A DNA stretch of 64,000 bases from Liolophura sinensis (GCF_032854445.1 NC_088304.1:13281704-13345703), one strand, 5' to 3'. Counted from the stretch's first letter, positions 10,734 to 22,847 are shown. Numbers and translations: made by a program. The notes: generated from the letters alone by a model not told the origin.

Positions 10734-12331
10734 AAAGCAGTTACCAGAATTAGCAGTTAACATTTCTTCTGGTCACTATTGTTAGATAGAATTAACAGAT
10801 GTAACTTACATGTAACATACAGTAAAATTGTTTACCGTTGGTAAGTATTTTACTAATTTATGTGGCATGCAATTCATCAGCTTGTATTATTACTGTACAA
10901 ATAACATCTCACACAATTCTCAATCATCAGTAAAATTTGCTTATTCATTTGCGTGCATGCTTTGGGTTTTAAACAGCAAGGATTTCGCATTATTTTTGTG
11001 TATCCATGATGCTAGTGTCATCTTACTCTCTTTCAGCCATGAAATACCCTTTTTGAGCAAGAAATGCAGTCATAATGATATGCAAATGTAAAAAGGCAAA
11101 ATAGTATGGCAGTCTGTATTACCTGTACAACAGTCCTAAATGGGTGAAGTTTGTTGGACTTGACTCCATATTGTCTTCTCCGGGCTTTCAACAACTTCAA
11201 TTCATCTGAAACACAAATTAGTGACTTCATTGTATTTTCAAAGAGTAGAACCGGTTTACAGCCAGTCATATAATGTATAAGATTATTGTAATGATGCTAA
11301 AGATTTCACTTCACGTATATCTGGCTGTCACTCCTTTGGAAACGCAAATGAAATAATAAATATTTTTGGTATATTGCTGTTGACAATGAATATCAATATT
11401 TGGGTACCCGGTATCTACCCATAAATACACAGGCGCATCGTAGGCCTACATGTATCCCTCCGGTAAGCTAGTGCTCCGGCACAATGTTACATTCTAGCTA
11501 GGATTTCGCTTGGATTCCTAAATGCATCTGTTCTGCAAGTGGGACAACACACCTTTAATCGATTAAAACTTACTTCAAAATCTAGATCTTCTTGCTTCGA
11601 ATTACAGTTGGTGACTGACACCAAATTGACAAGCATATCAGTTCATTTTCTACATGCATTGCCTGGCAGTCTTTTCCTCAATGTTAAGATGTCAACCTCA
11701 AGGAGTATCTGAAAAGTTAGGAGATGGAGTCAGCATCGATCATATTGCACAAACAGGCGAGTCCTCATACACATATATGTTGATTAACTCACTGACGGCT
11801 TCAACTAAAGCTACATGTGGCTGTAATGATGTTATTTTGAAGCTAATTAGAATGTATCAGAATTTTGCTGGATTTGGACAGAACTGTAATATGTTTGTCA
11901 AGGGCTTTTTACTTTTTAGTATTTCTGAAAGTTAAGGTGGGAAAGAATGAAACAAGTGACCAAACCTACAACTACAACACACCGACCACATCACTACTCG
12001 CCATAACAACTACGCACACATATAATGATGCACGATATAAATTGTGCAGCAGACACAAACACAAACAATTTTATGAGAAAAGATATCAGTACATACCAGT
12101 ATATGCCAAATACAGAGACACTTCTCGGCATCTTCTCTTCCAAAAATGAGCAGACGACCAGCCTCGTTTTCAATAACATCACGATACTACGGCGAGCATG
12201 CGCAAATAAAACGTGTAGGGGCCTACACGTGTTTAGACTAAACACTTTAGGTTAGCAACAGAACGAAATAATAGTGTCATAAAAATCGTCATACAGATAT
12301 GTTGTTACTTCGTTCTTAATAATTGTGCTTA
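10731..12331. other. Unannotated sequence
   Basis: Frames up to 94 codons (plus 11,654-11,935 and 11,865-12,149) show no recognisable domain. Overlapping palindromes lie at 12,211-12,245 (see findings). Confidence 0.4.
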
Positions 12332-12540
12332 GTGCAGCGTAATGACCCATGAGACACTCACCAATGCGGCTGCTGTGAGTTCGTCCCGGTCGTACGTGGG
12401 AAGGTCTTCCAGTAACCTTCGGATGGTCATGGGTTTCCCCCGGGCTCTGTCCGGTTTCCTCCTACCATAATGCTGGCCACCGTAGTATAAGTTAAATATT
12501 CTTGAGTACGGCGTAGAACTCCAATCACATATATAAATAG
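12332..12540 (+). mobile_element. SINE family A, 5'-truncated and internally deleted
   Basis: Runs from the head (gtgcagcgtaatgaccc) through ctgtgagttcgtcccggt, where a piece of the body is missing. The core is well kept (gtttcccccgggctctgtcc) and the copy ends in gagtacggcgtagaactcc. Direct repeats aattgtgctta (12,321) and aatgtgctta (12,541) flank it, a near-perfect target-site duplication. Confidence 0.9.
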
Positions 12541-13936
12541 TAATGTGCTTACTCTTCCGTGAAACAATGATACATGTTAAGAGAGATAAGTGCGTGTTTA
12601 GCAATTAAACGTCATGAAACCGATACTTCGTGAATTTTGCTAAATGCGTTTAGCATTTTGATACATTGCGTGACATGCCAAACCTATTGAATAAATAAAT
12701 ATGTTTATAGACTGAATATGGCAAAGTACTTCAATTTGTGCAAACAACAGTATTTTGAAACAGTGGATTCATTATTACAGTGCGTAGCCTGAAAATGTCT
12801 TGGAATTTATATTTATATCTTTCCAGTTTATGCAGTAAAGCAATTTTACAAAATTTCTGTTCTTATTTTCGAATTTCATCTTGTCCAAACATCGCTATAG
12901 ACATCATAAGGGATATTACAATTTTTTCTTTTTACGCATACAGAGAGGTTTGTCTGCTTTATATCAATACAAAGATAATTAACATGTCATACATTCTCAA
13001 AACTCAGGAAACACAGAAACATTTGACCAACGTTTTTGCATCTTGGAAACATTGGGACTTCTTTTGCCACTAATCGTTCATAATAACAATCCAACAGAAT
13101 AACTTTACTACGTCAACTGATAAAAAAATAACACATCTATTCAGCACAAAACTAACGTCATTTTTGCCGTAAATATAATGACAAATAGGGCACTGTAGAT
13201 ACTGAATATTTTTGTTTCATGCGGCAAGATAATTACGTCACCCAATATCGCGTAAATCAAAAAAGGAATCAGAGCTGGACAGAAGTGGAAACTTTCTACA
13301 TCAACAACATGGCAAAGGCCCATTAATTTCTTTGAGGGGTTGTCATGGCCTTTTTCCTAAATTTATCAGAGGAAAGCAAGCTAAAGACATCCTGAGTTGC
13401 TAATGGAATTGGTTTTGTTGGAATTGTATCAGAAAACAGCTACCGATGTCTTAGCATTTGAAATCTTGGATAATTATTTGCATTCCCGCAGGAATGGTTT
13501 AGGCTGTTTTCCTGAAACAGAAGTCTTGGCTTTCTGTGGCAAGACAGCAAAACCGCGGGGTATCGTTCGTTTCCGACTTCTTTGGGCAATTGAACTCTTG
13601 TGGGAATTGCGGTAGTAAACAAAGAGATCGAATTGGATAGGAATTTGAAAACTCAATGCAATTTCTGGAAGCAGCGCCAAGCTTCCGGCGCCAGACGGAG
13701 GAAGGATAGTCAAAAAAGCGGAGCGTCGATTTCATTGGAAACGATGCCTGAAAGTTACTTTCCACCAAACCAACCAGATTCAGGATTGGCTGATTCAAAT
13801 TTACAATTAATTACAATTACAATTACAATTTACGGGCCATCAATGTCCAATCTCTGGGGTTACTACGTGTATTTGGAAAACCACGGTGGCGATGTAAAAT
13901 TCAGTACTTACTATTTAGTAGAATTTATTTCAAGGT
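12541..13936. other. Unannotated sequence with an exon-like GC-richer block
   Basis: Most of this is featureless. At 13,400-13,800 base composition is less AT-rich and frames are open on both strands (plus 13,600-14,070 continuing into the next SINE; minus 13,499-13,798). No domain or convincing splice pair is seen. Short tandem attaca repeats sit at 13,803-13,830. Confidence 0.35.
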
Positions 13937-14164
13937 GTTTATTTATTTATTTGATCGGTGTTTTCCGCCGTACTCAAGAATATTTCACTTATACGACGGC
14001 GGCCAGCATTATGGTGGGTGGAAACCGGGCAGAACCCGGGGGAAACCCACGACCATCCGCAGGCTGCTGACAAACCTTCCCACGTACGACCGGAGAGGAA
14101 GCCAACATGAGCTGGACTTGAACTCACAGCGACCGCATTGGTGAGAGACTACTATTTCAACTAC
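13937..14164 (-). mobile_element. SINE family A, 5'-truncated, with target-site duplication
   Basis: A minus-strand copy with tail, full core and body, ending in the head at accgcattggtgagag. The 11-bp repeat tatttcaaggt occurs at 13,926-13,936 and 14,165-14,175. The extra actatttcaactactattt beside the right copy shows a small local duplication at the junction. Confidence 0.92.
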
Positions 14165-14175
14165 TATTTCAAGGT

Positions 14176-15243
14176 AAGCCAAGCTCTTAGTTCTATACGA
14201 CAAAACCTTATTACATGTGGACTTAAACTGTGATACGGATTAATCCGGTTTATATCAATGAATTAAATGATAGTTAAAGTGGGGAGAGACATCCAGATTA
14301 GTATTCAACAGAGGTGGTATTCATTTAAATCATTCAAAGTGATGAATGATTCTACGGTTAAAGGTGACTGACTATCACGCGCTTCTTGAATGTTAAACGT
14401 GGCAAATTGCCAAGGTGAAGCTTCGTTTACCACCTATAACCATTTTGCTTTAATCGCTCAGTGGAGGGTAAACTAAAGCACTGATAGGAGTTGAACAAAA
14501 ATAGTAAATGTAAACATTTCTTTTACAGCTGAACAAACAAACAAAGGAATAAATAAAAAAAATGGAGAATTCCACTTGGAAAATTACCGTTTTCTGCTGG
14601 GGGCTGTACTGACAGCACAATATTATTGAATTCATTTTTCATTTGCCTTGCATGTTAATTGAGACGGTCATGTCACTAGCCCACGGCTTGCACAGCACTA
14701 GCCTAAAACTGTGATGCTAAAAATAAATCCTCAGGGTTCTCGTAAGGTCAGCATGGGTCAGTGTGAGGCCTGAATTCGTCACTGGTACATCGCTTAACGC
14801 TGAGGCGATCTGGGTAAATGCTGGATTAAACCCCCCTGGAGGGGGTGGGGAAAGTGGAATGGGAGAGGGTGGTTCGGAATAGATGCATTGAATTAGGTCA
14901 GACATGCTTGGACTGACCAAACTGGCGAGAATCCATTTGTGTGCGGAAGTTCCCAAGCCGACTGACCTAATTCGCCTGTAGAGATTAATGAGCAAGCGGC
15001 GTAATGATTTCATCGCGAAGGGCCAGCTTGTCGTAGAACGTGGAAGTTTTTAGACCGGTTCACCGTATTGATTTCTTTCATTTATTTAGAGGATTAGTGC
15101 ATAGTTTAGGTTGTATTTAAGACTGATTCAATTCCAAAAAGGTACTCTGGCCTGTTTATCTTTGGACGTGCACTTTGGCGTTAATTTTCCCTAAATAAAA
15201 CCATGGCTTATTTGCACAGATAGATATTTGAATCCATCGGTTA
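14176..15243. other. Unannotated sequence
   Basis: A 98-codon minus frame (14,717-15,013) is open but unrecognised. It contains a Pro-rich stretch over the near-palindrome cccccctggaggggg at about 14,830. Confidence 0.35.
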
Positions 15244-15512
15244 GGGGCCTCCGTGGCTCAGTTGGTTAGCGCGCTAGCGCAGCGTAATGAACCAGAAGCC
15301 TCTCACCAATGCGGTCACTGTGAGTTCAAGTCCAGCTAATGTTGGCTTCCTCTCCAGCCGTGGGGAAGTGGGAAGGTCTGTCTACAACTTGCGGATGGTC
15401 GTGGGTTTCCCCCGGGTTCTGCCCGGTATCCTCCCACCATAATGCTGGCTGCCGTCGTATAAGTGAAATATTCTTTAGTACGGCGTAAAACATCAATCAA
15501 ATAAATAAATAT
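15244..15512 (+). mobile_element. SINE family A, full length
   Basis: A complete copy that serves as a local reference. The tRNA-like head is ggggcctccgtggctcag, ttggttagcgcgctagcg, with the B-box-like gtgagttcaagtcc. The core is gtgggtttcccccgggttct, then ggtatcctcccaccataatg. The 3' part is gtataagtgaaatattct, acggcgtaaaac, with an (aaat)n tail. Imperfect catcggt repeats flank it (15,235 and 15,515). The head would be an internal pol III promoter; the tail suggests mobilisation by a LINE partner. Confidence 0.95.
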
Positions 15513-15721
15513 ATCATCGGTCAAGATCGATAAATATTATGTTCAGGCACTGAACATGACTCGTTCAACCAATCAGAACACGATATTCAATTCTTGAGTG
15601 TCAAAGTGTCGTTATTTTATTGGTCATTACCAAAATTTAACATACATCAATTTACCAACACAACATACGGGTACACGTGACAAGTACTAGGCTTCGCTGA
15701 AATTTTGTTGTTAGGAACCAT

Positions 15722-16046
15722 TAGGTGGTAGAGCGCCTGCTTCGGAAGCGGTAGATCCAGGGTCAATCTTGGGTCAAGTCACACCTAAGACATTAAAAAA
15801 AAAGAGGAAGTAACTTCCTCGCTTGGCGTTCAGCATAAAGGGGATAGTGCAACGAATGGTTGACTCGTCTCAGTCAATGGTACGATGGCTTGGGCAGGGC
15901 GGCTTACCTGTCTTCGGTAAGGCGTCTCAGTGAAGCAGCACTAGATAAAAGAGCGGTGGAAATGCAACATTACATGCGCTTTGCAAGGATTTCTTCGTCG
16001 TCATATGACTGAAATATTGTTAAGTACGACGTTACACCCCAAGCAA
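15722..16046 (+). mobile_element. SINE family B, near full length
   Basis: A second tRNA-derived family. The head reads ggtggtagagcgcctgcttc, ggaagcggtagatccagg, close to a tRNA A-box to anticodon-stem pattern. The body carries acttcctcgcttggcgttca and gcagcactagataaaagagc. The 3' end is gtcgtcatatgactgaaa, gttaagtacgacgttacacc. Family B copies elsewhere end in (actc)n. Confidence 0.92.
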
Positions 16047-16650
16047 GATCGCACCAGCATAATCAGCAAATGGCTGCCATGCTCCTGAGGATCTTGACTT
16101 GCTGCATTATCTGTGATTTAAATAGAAACCATGTCGTTCACAATGTATAACGTTATTAGGGTTATTACAGTTTAAATGTCGCTATGGCTACTATCCCCAC
16201 CAGAGAACATTTTTACTACACACAGGTTTCTGGAAAGAGCCTAGATTACGTGGAGAGCTTAAACAGTTGCAGGCGGGAAGAAAGTGTGTGCATGGTTAAA
16301 TTTAACGTTTATTATCAAATATGTAGAATTGCATTAATTTAAAAAATAAGAGCCGTCAAAAATAAATAAAACAATTATTTTTTTCTTCTTGGTTTTGTGA
16401 TCCTCATCGTCCTTTGGAAACTGGATGAGTACTTTCCATTTTAAGATAATCAATAACATCTTTGACAAACGTCATTGAGAAATGAGCGTGTGATATAATC
16501 AATTTCTGTTATCGGTAAACAATGTTTAAAGGGAAAGAAATATAAAAAATGAAGTAAGCCTGAGTTGAAAAACCATTAAAAACTGTATCTGAAATGCCTT
16601 CAGTAATAATATTTATTTTTTCTTCCAAAAAGTGTTATACAAAAAATAAT
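16047..16650. other. Unannotated sequence
   Basis: AT-rich, with no frame over 60 codons and no recognised repeat. Confidence 0.4.
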
Positions 16651-17741
16651 GATGAAGTAGAAAGAGCATAAAATCTCCGGAAAATGCCATAGTTTAGGTT
16701 TTTAGATTGTATCTTTCACTGGATTAAACGTTGTTAAATGTTTGTATTCTAAGGTGGGTTTAACCGACCGTGTCGATAACGTCACATAGCTTTTTCAACA
16801 TCTTCATATTCAGGTCTGAATAAAATACTTGTGACGTTTACTTGCGTAATGTGTTTGTGCAAGGCATTAAATGTTTGTTCTTTGCATGGAAGACGTCAGG
16901 GAGAAGACCCACATTGCCAATGTGATCTGCGCTCAAAAAATTGACCTGTTAACTTTAACAGAAAGTCTGTTCCCTGTTATATTGCAACCGATTATTCTGT
17001 TAAATATAACACACACATTCTATTAATTGAACATAAAAACGCACAATATTTTAACTAGTTAGATATCACTTTTGTTATTACATTTTGCTATTACACTGCT
17101 GGAGACCTTGACCCAGGGCCTTGAAATCTTCGTGGACCGCGTCACAAGGCCGTGCACTTCCGCGCAATATATAGTTCGCCAAAAAAAGAGAGAATGAATG
17201 AATGATTACGGATTAACGCCAAGAAGAGGTAAAAATTCTTCATGCGCTTAATTTACGTAAATACCTATATTGTAATAGCATAAAGCACCTTTATAGAATG
17301 GATTATTTCTTACAGGCGTTTAAAACTGTAAAAAGGTTTTGTGAGTGCGGGCGTGAACGAAATTGCTTTGCGTATGAATGGAATCAGAAATGCTACGAAG
17401 ATGGGACATTGCTTATTTCTTTCATGGATGCAACAGATGAACTGACACGCATTTCGCATCCACTCGAACAATATTTATGTTATTCAACCTTCACTGTGCA
17501 ATATTCTCTATGTCTTGCACAAACACACATTACGCAAGTAAAAATCACAAGAATTTCATTCAGACCTGAACATAAAGAACATTCAGACCTGAAAAAGTTA
17601 TTTGACGTTATCGACACGGTCCGTAAAACCTACCTTACAATATAAGCATTTAACTGCGTTTAATTCAGTGAAAATTACAATCTATAAATATAACATATGT
17701 CATTTTCCGGAGATTTTATGATCTTTCTACTTCTTCATTTT
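16651..17741. mobile_element. 1.1-kb element with long inverted arms
   Basis: The left arm (about 16,651-16,866) is the reverse complement of the right arm (about 17,511-17,741), with substitutions and small indels. Landmarks matched in both: cattttccggagattttatg, gttatcgacacggtc, ttcagacctgaa, cttgcacaaacacattacgc. Between the arms lie 644 bp holding part of the 9,120 MITE family (16,929-17,060) and most of a 115-codon frame. It could be a foldback-type transposon, or an inverted duplication of an older gene fragment, since the right arm encodes the end of the open frame. Confidence 0.6.
17298..17645 (+). CDS. Hypothetical protein fragment, 115 codons
   Basis: An open frame starting MDYFLQAFKTVKRF and ending TVRKTYLTI. 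It has a Cys-containing N-terminal part (CECGRERNC) and a hydrophilic C-terminal part. I do not recognise the family. Its last 45 codons lie in the right arm of the inverted repeat. The corresponding left-arm copy, read on minus, keeps the residues ITQV and FRPE but then hits a stop, so only one copy is open. No signal peptide or membrane segment is obvious. It may be a remnant of the element's own gene or chance. Confidence 0.25.
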   Translation: MDYFLQAFKTVKRFCECGRERNCFAYEWNQKCYEDGTLLISFMDATDELTRISHPLEQYLCYSTFTVQYSLCLAQTHITQVKITRISFRPEHKEHSDLKKLFDVIDTVRKTYLTI

Positions 17742-17841
17742 TCTTTCCATTTAAAAAGCATTTAAAATCAAAGTTGTCATTTGTATACATGTGATTATGA
17801 CTCATATTCGTACGTTAGATTAATCATAATAGTGAAGTTCA

Positions 17842-18079
17842 GGCCCCGAAATTGCGAAACGATCCTAGACTTAAGTCAAAATTTCAAATCATTTTTAAAA
17901 TCTAAACTTTAAAATTTTTATTTCTGATGTAATAGGGTAAAAATATTTTGCTTGTCAGTGTAAATTCTGGGAAAGTTATTGTAGGACAAATTTCAGCTAA
18001 AATAATGGAAAAGAACATACCAAACATAATGATTAAAATTTTGACTTGAGTATAAGGTCGCGTGATGATCCCGTGGGCC
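17842..18079. mobile_element. MITE-like element, about 238 bp
   Basis: Imperfect terminal inverted repeats of about 40 bp. The left end reads ggccccgaaattgcgaaa, then acttaagtcaaaattt. The right end, reverse-complemented, reads ggcccacgggatcatcac, then actcaagtcaaaattt. The interior is AT-rich and non-coding. Similar ggcccc-ended short elements occur widely in invertebrate genomes (recollection). Confidence 0.7.
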
Positions 18080-18220
18080 AGGTATCACAACGTAAAACGT
18101 CTCCAAAGCTTTCCACCTTCTTGCAGGTATCTTCGTCAAGTGACTAACCACTTTATTTCAAATAATAAAAATGGTACACGGTGGAATATTGCATGTAGGA
18201 GAGCAGTGAAACTGTTGCCT

Positions 18221-18244
18221 ATTATTATTATTATTATTATTATT
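18221..18244. repeat. (ATT)n microsatellite
   Basis: Eight uninterrupted ATT repeats, immediately downstream of the short tRNA-like segment if both are read on the minus strand. Confidence 0.95.
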
Positions 18245-18245
18245 G

Positions 18246-18320
18246 CCTCCCAACATTCCTGCTACTTGCGGCTGGTTTCGAACTCTCGACTTAGGACACT
18301 CCAGACAGCTCGGCCAGAGA
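18246..18320 (-). mobile_element. tRNA-like SINE head (family unassigned)
   Basis: On the minus strand there is an A-box match TGGCCGAGCTG and, about 35 nt downstream, a B-box match GAGTTCGAAACC, followed by an (AAT)n tail. This spacing and order is that of a tRNA-derived pol III promoter. It does not fold into a full tRNA that I can draw, so a very short SINE or tRNA pseudogene is more likely than a functional tRNA. Confidence 0.6.
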
Positions 18321-19049
18321 AGGTTCGTAAAGGCTGGATACTGGACTTTCTATAGCTCCGCATGTATGGCAGATCCCAACCATATGTAATCACATACCAT
18401 ATTGGACATTTTAACCTAAATGTGTCCAAATTTATGAGTTCTACGCTCGGGTTGCAATGATTATCTCCAGTGCAGAACGTTGCACACCAAAATGATTTAA
18501 TATATACGGAGATCGCTTCCCACTGAGCCATTTCTTCTGTAACATTTGGGAATATATGGGTTATGTCTATATCGTGCCAAAGACGCAGTGAGTCACACGG
18601 AGTCACAATGAGTCAGACCTGAGGTTGCCACACATAACTGGTGAAATACGACCTTTTGTCAGTTCATACCAAGGTTATATTCTAATTGTTCCAGTAATTA
18701 CCTAATAGTAGGAACGTATGCCCCTTTAGTACCATGTCTTAAGCAGAATTAGGTAAAACAAATGCAGTGACGTTAATTGCAATTAATTAGGCGTCTAGAG
18801 CTACTCAAAATGCCAGCCCTTCAAGTTTAATACACATTCACATAAAAAAATGTACAGGAACCAAATAATGCAAATACAGCTGTATTGGTTAAGGTAAATT
18901 ACATCCGGTCATGGCCAAAGTAGACATGAATCATAAGAGATCTGAGTGATATCGTGAGTATCAGCCTCCTGAGGAGGTTTCTCACATAACCTGATTGTCG
19001 TCCTTAGTAAAAGTGTTAAAAGTGTTAAACACTATAATCCAGTTTATTT
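18321..19049. other. Unannotated sequence
   Basis: A 114-codon minus frame (18,262-18,606) overlaps the tRNA-like segment and is not recognised. Confidence 0.35.
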
Positions 19050-19312
19050 ATCAATTAATTTTATTTATTAATTTATTTATTTATTTATTTTGTTGGTCTT
19101 TTACTCAAGAATATTTCATTTATTTGACTGTATGCAGGAAGCATTATGGTGGGAGGAAACGGGACAGATCCCAGTGGGAAAACCACAACAATCCGCAGCT
19201 TGCTGCAAGACCTTTCCACGTACGCTCGGAGAGAAGACATCATGACCTGGACTTGAACTCACAACGACCGCACTGGTGAAGTGCAACTGGATAATTGTGC
19301 TGCGCTACCACA
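19050..19312 (-). mobile_element. SINE family A, degenerate, near full length
   Basis: A minus-strand copy with an expanded ttta tail, a diverged core (aaacgggacagatcccag) and a readable head (acttgaactcacaacgaccg, then tgtgctgcgctaccaca). More diverged than most copies, so probably older. Confidence 0.85.
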
Positions 19313-21352
19313 CTACACTCAGAAGATTACATCATGGCAAAACCAGTGTGATAGATAGCAAATGAAATGTAACTGGTAAAATTTCGTCTCCTTCTATCGT
19401 TTTAACACCGACATCATGTGACTTCTTGGATAATGACAAAAATCAACAAATTCAGATGTGAACTGGGATTAAAGATCTGTGGGTAACACGATTTATTGAT
19501 TTAAACGCTTTCAACCAATTTCATCGAGGGTAAACGTTCTTCTCAAAATAATGTTAAAAAAGAGAACCAAAAACAGTTTTCCCACGATCTGATTTATTTT
19601 CGTTTTCGTTTAAGAACTGGAATGGAAGCCATAGATGTACATTGCGGCATTGATGGGTAAAGACTTTCCTCATCCGTACATTAATCGTTACAGGACAACG
19701 CGTTATTCGGCTATAAATTGCAGGTCAGGTCGACATTTTAACACGGCTACAAATCCCTGTTGAGAATTACATTCAGCTTGGGATATGTTGGCTCACATCA
19801 ACGTTGACGTTTGTCCGTATTACAGCTATCCCCAACAAAACGTTCACACAAAAGCTGTTGTAGACCTGAAAAGAAGGGTGGAGAAAAGTGAATTTCCCGG
19901 GATAGACCCACCGTTATTGACAAGTAACTGAATTACTGCCAAATAACAGTGTAACAAGTACAGTGGGACTGTAGAAATTCCCTGCCCAAGGCCGGACTTG
20001 AACTCCCAACTACTGTGGTTGGGGCAATTCAACTTCATTCACTCAACTACATACCACAACCTTGTGTAGAATGCGAGAAAAATGAATGAATGAATGAATG
20101 AATCTATCAATGAATCGGTCAGTCAGTCAAGTTATCAATTATTCTATCAACCAATCAGCCAACCAGCCATGCAATCAGTCAATTAATAATTCAATCATCG
20201 ATTCCATTCATTAATTCAATGACATCAACATAACTCAAAGCGTCAAAATTCAAAATTCCAGTCACCGGCAAAATTGGAAAACATTTCATAGTAAGTATTC
20301 AACAGCGAAACTTTCTGTGCAAAAGAACTGGGTGTTCCTGTGCAAAAGAACTGGGTATATCTGCATTTGTACAGATGGAGAAAGGTTAAAAAAAAACATG
20401 TAAATGCGTATTATATCCATCTAGACGGACGTAAGGAATTTGATTGGATAGGTCAGCAAGATCTGATTTTAGTTAGACAGAGGCCGCCAGATGGTCACTC
20501 AAGCGCAGAATATTGATGAGCATTTAGGTGATTTGATGGATCGATTTATGATTGTTTTAATCGACAGCTTTTCTGATTTCCTCTTCTGATTTATAGCATG
20601 ACATTTTTTGTGTGCGTTTGGTGGAGAGAGGAGGCTGTTGAAATTAACACACAGTTCTGTAAAAAAAAGATTTTAATATGCAGTTCTATTTGTGATAAGA
20701 AGATGGAATTTTTCATAAAAGTTCGCCAACTAGGCGCCGTCAATTGTCTTTACATGCAGACGTAATCCATAAATTCCTGTCTTTTTCCTCTGTAATACAC
20801 TTTTTTCTCGCATTTGTCCATTCGAGCGTCCTAGTCAAGTTTAAGCTTTTCGCATATTAAATTTCATATCAATGGAAGCGTTGCTAAGGAGCGGCCATTA
20901 CTGTCTCGTTGAATAACGCGAGCCTGGAGACCTTTGACTGGCAGCTGCTATTTATCTGTGCGCAATTAGTCTTTCTTGAAGACTGGAAACGACAAATGTC
21001 TGCCCTAAAAAATATTTCATTATGCAAGCGTCGATCCGTATGACATTATAGCTAAATGGCCTATATCAATAAGATATTCCAAAACGTTATGTAATATTTT
21101 CTCATGCAGAAATGCTAAACATACCTCAGGGAGAAGAATTCTAATACAGGCGTGCAGTGTGTACGTGTAAATGTCTTTCACAGGCCTTGGTTGATTCTGC
21201 CGTGAGAGCCCATTACTTATGATATGAGCAGTAACGCGACACAAGAACATAATCATGACCACTTTATTACCTACTTATTCAAGGGCACTGGATCATATGC
21301 TACCTGGAGCTTCATAACCTGGCTAAACAATGACCTGTCTGAACTTTATCAA
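19313..21352. other. Unannotated 2-kb stretch
   Basis: No recognisable coding frame. It contains a cryptic four-base simple repeat at 20,082-20,225 and short direct repeats (gtgcaaaagaactgggt twice at about 20,317 and 20,339). Confidence 0.4.
20082..20225. repeat. Cryptic tetranucleotide-rich tract
   Basis: Begins (atga)n and drifts through cagtcagtcaa, accaatcagccaaccagcc and aatcagtcaatt words. It looks like a decayed simple repeat. Confidence 0.7.
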
Positions 21353-21612
21353 TATTTATTTATTGATTTACTTATTTATTTACTTGATTAGTGTTTTACG
21401 CCGTACTCCATGATATTTCACTTAGACCACGGTGGCCAGCATTATGGTGAGAGGAAGCCGGGCAGAGCCCGGGGAAACCGCTTACCATCCGCAGGTTGCT
21501 GGCAGATCTTCCCACGTAAGGTCTGAGAGGAAGCCGGTATGAGCTGGACTTGAACTCACAGCGATCGCATGGTGGGAGGCTCCTAGATCTTTGCGCCGCT
21601 CTGTCGTGTTAA
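21353..21612 (-). mobile_element. SINE family A, near full length
   Basis: A minus-strand copy with tail, core (gccgggcagagcccggggaa) and body. The head is diverged after gcatggtgggaggctcctag. Confidence 0.9.
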
Positions 21613-22596
21613 TCTCTCCGTGACGCAAGCCCCCAACTTTATTAATAAAAGACAAATAGGGATCGAAATGTCAACTTAATTTTGGTTCGTTCTTATTTTT
21701 ACAATATAACATCGAACAATAGAGGCAAATATAATCTAAGAAAGGTTTCCTTCTGATCCATATTCAGGTGGCGTCATATTTTCTTCACGGACAAACCAAT
21801 ATAAGCTGTTCATGGTAAATTAAGAAAAAAACGTGTATAAATGTGATTAGTAAATGAAGGCGTGCGGCTTTAGAGACCTTGGTAAAAAAAGCGGTCAACA
21901 TCACTTCTGTGAGCGTTTGCAAAGCTTTGACCTAACTGAAGACCATTTGTCTTCCATGAAAAATGTCGCCCAAGGCCAAAGGTCTATGGCTTTACCGCGC
22001 TCACTCTGGATCTTTCCACCTGTAAAACAGAAAAATGAAGGGAAAACCAATCAAATAAATAAATAGGTACATATTTTATTTAGAAATATTCTTTAAAAAT
22101 TGTTATTCCCATTATTTACATCCAGGACAAGCTAGTTTCTTATCCCTCGTTATGTTTTAATATTCCGCATATTTTAAATATATGTGACTTTTTACAACGT
22201 ACTTGAAAATATTTTTCTAATTGTTAGGTTTATTGGGAGGGTGGTGGTGGGGGGGGGGAGGGGTTGAAATCGCATACATACATGAGCAACCATCGAGCAA
22301 AATGGACGTTTCAGGTCAATAATAGCTGGCTCAGTTTCCAAAACATTTAACACAAACCACCAAACAACTAAGGAATTATACAAAGTACGAAATAAGGAAG
22401 TAATCATGCAACGAGAAGCAGTCTACAGTGTTCAGAAATGTTGAAAAAGGAACCCACAAGGAATGCTCTAGGCGAATGAATGAAATCAGTATCCAAATGG
22501 GGTACAATGGTAGTATATAAGTGGTTCATAATAAAATGTGTATCTCATTTGCGCTTTGATTGCAACTGTTTATATATCCAACGTGGCGATGTTCTT
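21613..22596. other. Unannotated sequence
   Basis: A 70-codon plus frame (21,854-22,066) is not recognised. A G-run lies near 22,240-22,262. Confidence 0.4.
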
Positions 22597-22740
22597 CAGT
22601 GAAGCAGCACTAGATAAAAGAGAAGTGGAAATCCTTCCTGCAACAAGGAGGCACATTACATGCACTCTAAGGATTCCTTCGTCGTCATATGACTGAAAAA
22701 TTGTTAAGTACGACGTAAAACCCCAAGCACTCACTCACTC
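22597..22740 (+). mobile_element. SINE family B, 3' fragment
   Basis: Only the 3' part is present, from cagtgaagcagcactagata to aagtacgacgtaaaacccc and the (actc)n tail. Confidence 0.9.
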
Positions 22741-22847
22741 CATGTCGGTAACGCAAGGCAGATGAGTTAAACTGTGTACCAGCTAGGCTGATGGTACCAA
22801 CACATTCACTGCAAGGGTAACATGTCAGTATACGTCACGATTGATTA

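Noticed and set aside
10523-10735. 70-codon minus frame with a Tyr-Ile repeat
   Set aside because: Its N-terminal half is the (AT)n microsatellite; the rest is unrecognised.
13600-14070. 156-codon plus-strand frame
   Set aside because: The last third is SINE A sequence. The first part has no domain, and the opposite strand is equally open.
13935-14144. Recurrent frames containing YSRIFHLYDGGQHYGG or RRTQEYFTYTTAASIMVGGN
   Set aside because: The same peptides appear at many loci because they are translations of SINE family A.
15244-15320. tRNA gene at the head of SINE A
   Set aside because: A- and B-box-like segments are present, but the sequence runs straight into the SINE body and repeats some twenty times; it is a SINE promoter, not a tRNA gene. 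The same applies to the family B head at 53,560-53,620.
22230-22262. G-run as a possible G-quadruplex
   Set aside because: It is one G-rich patch with irregular spacing; I see no repeated pattern or gene context to support a role.
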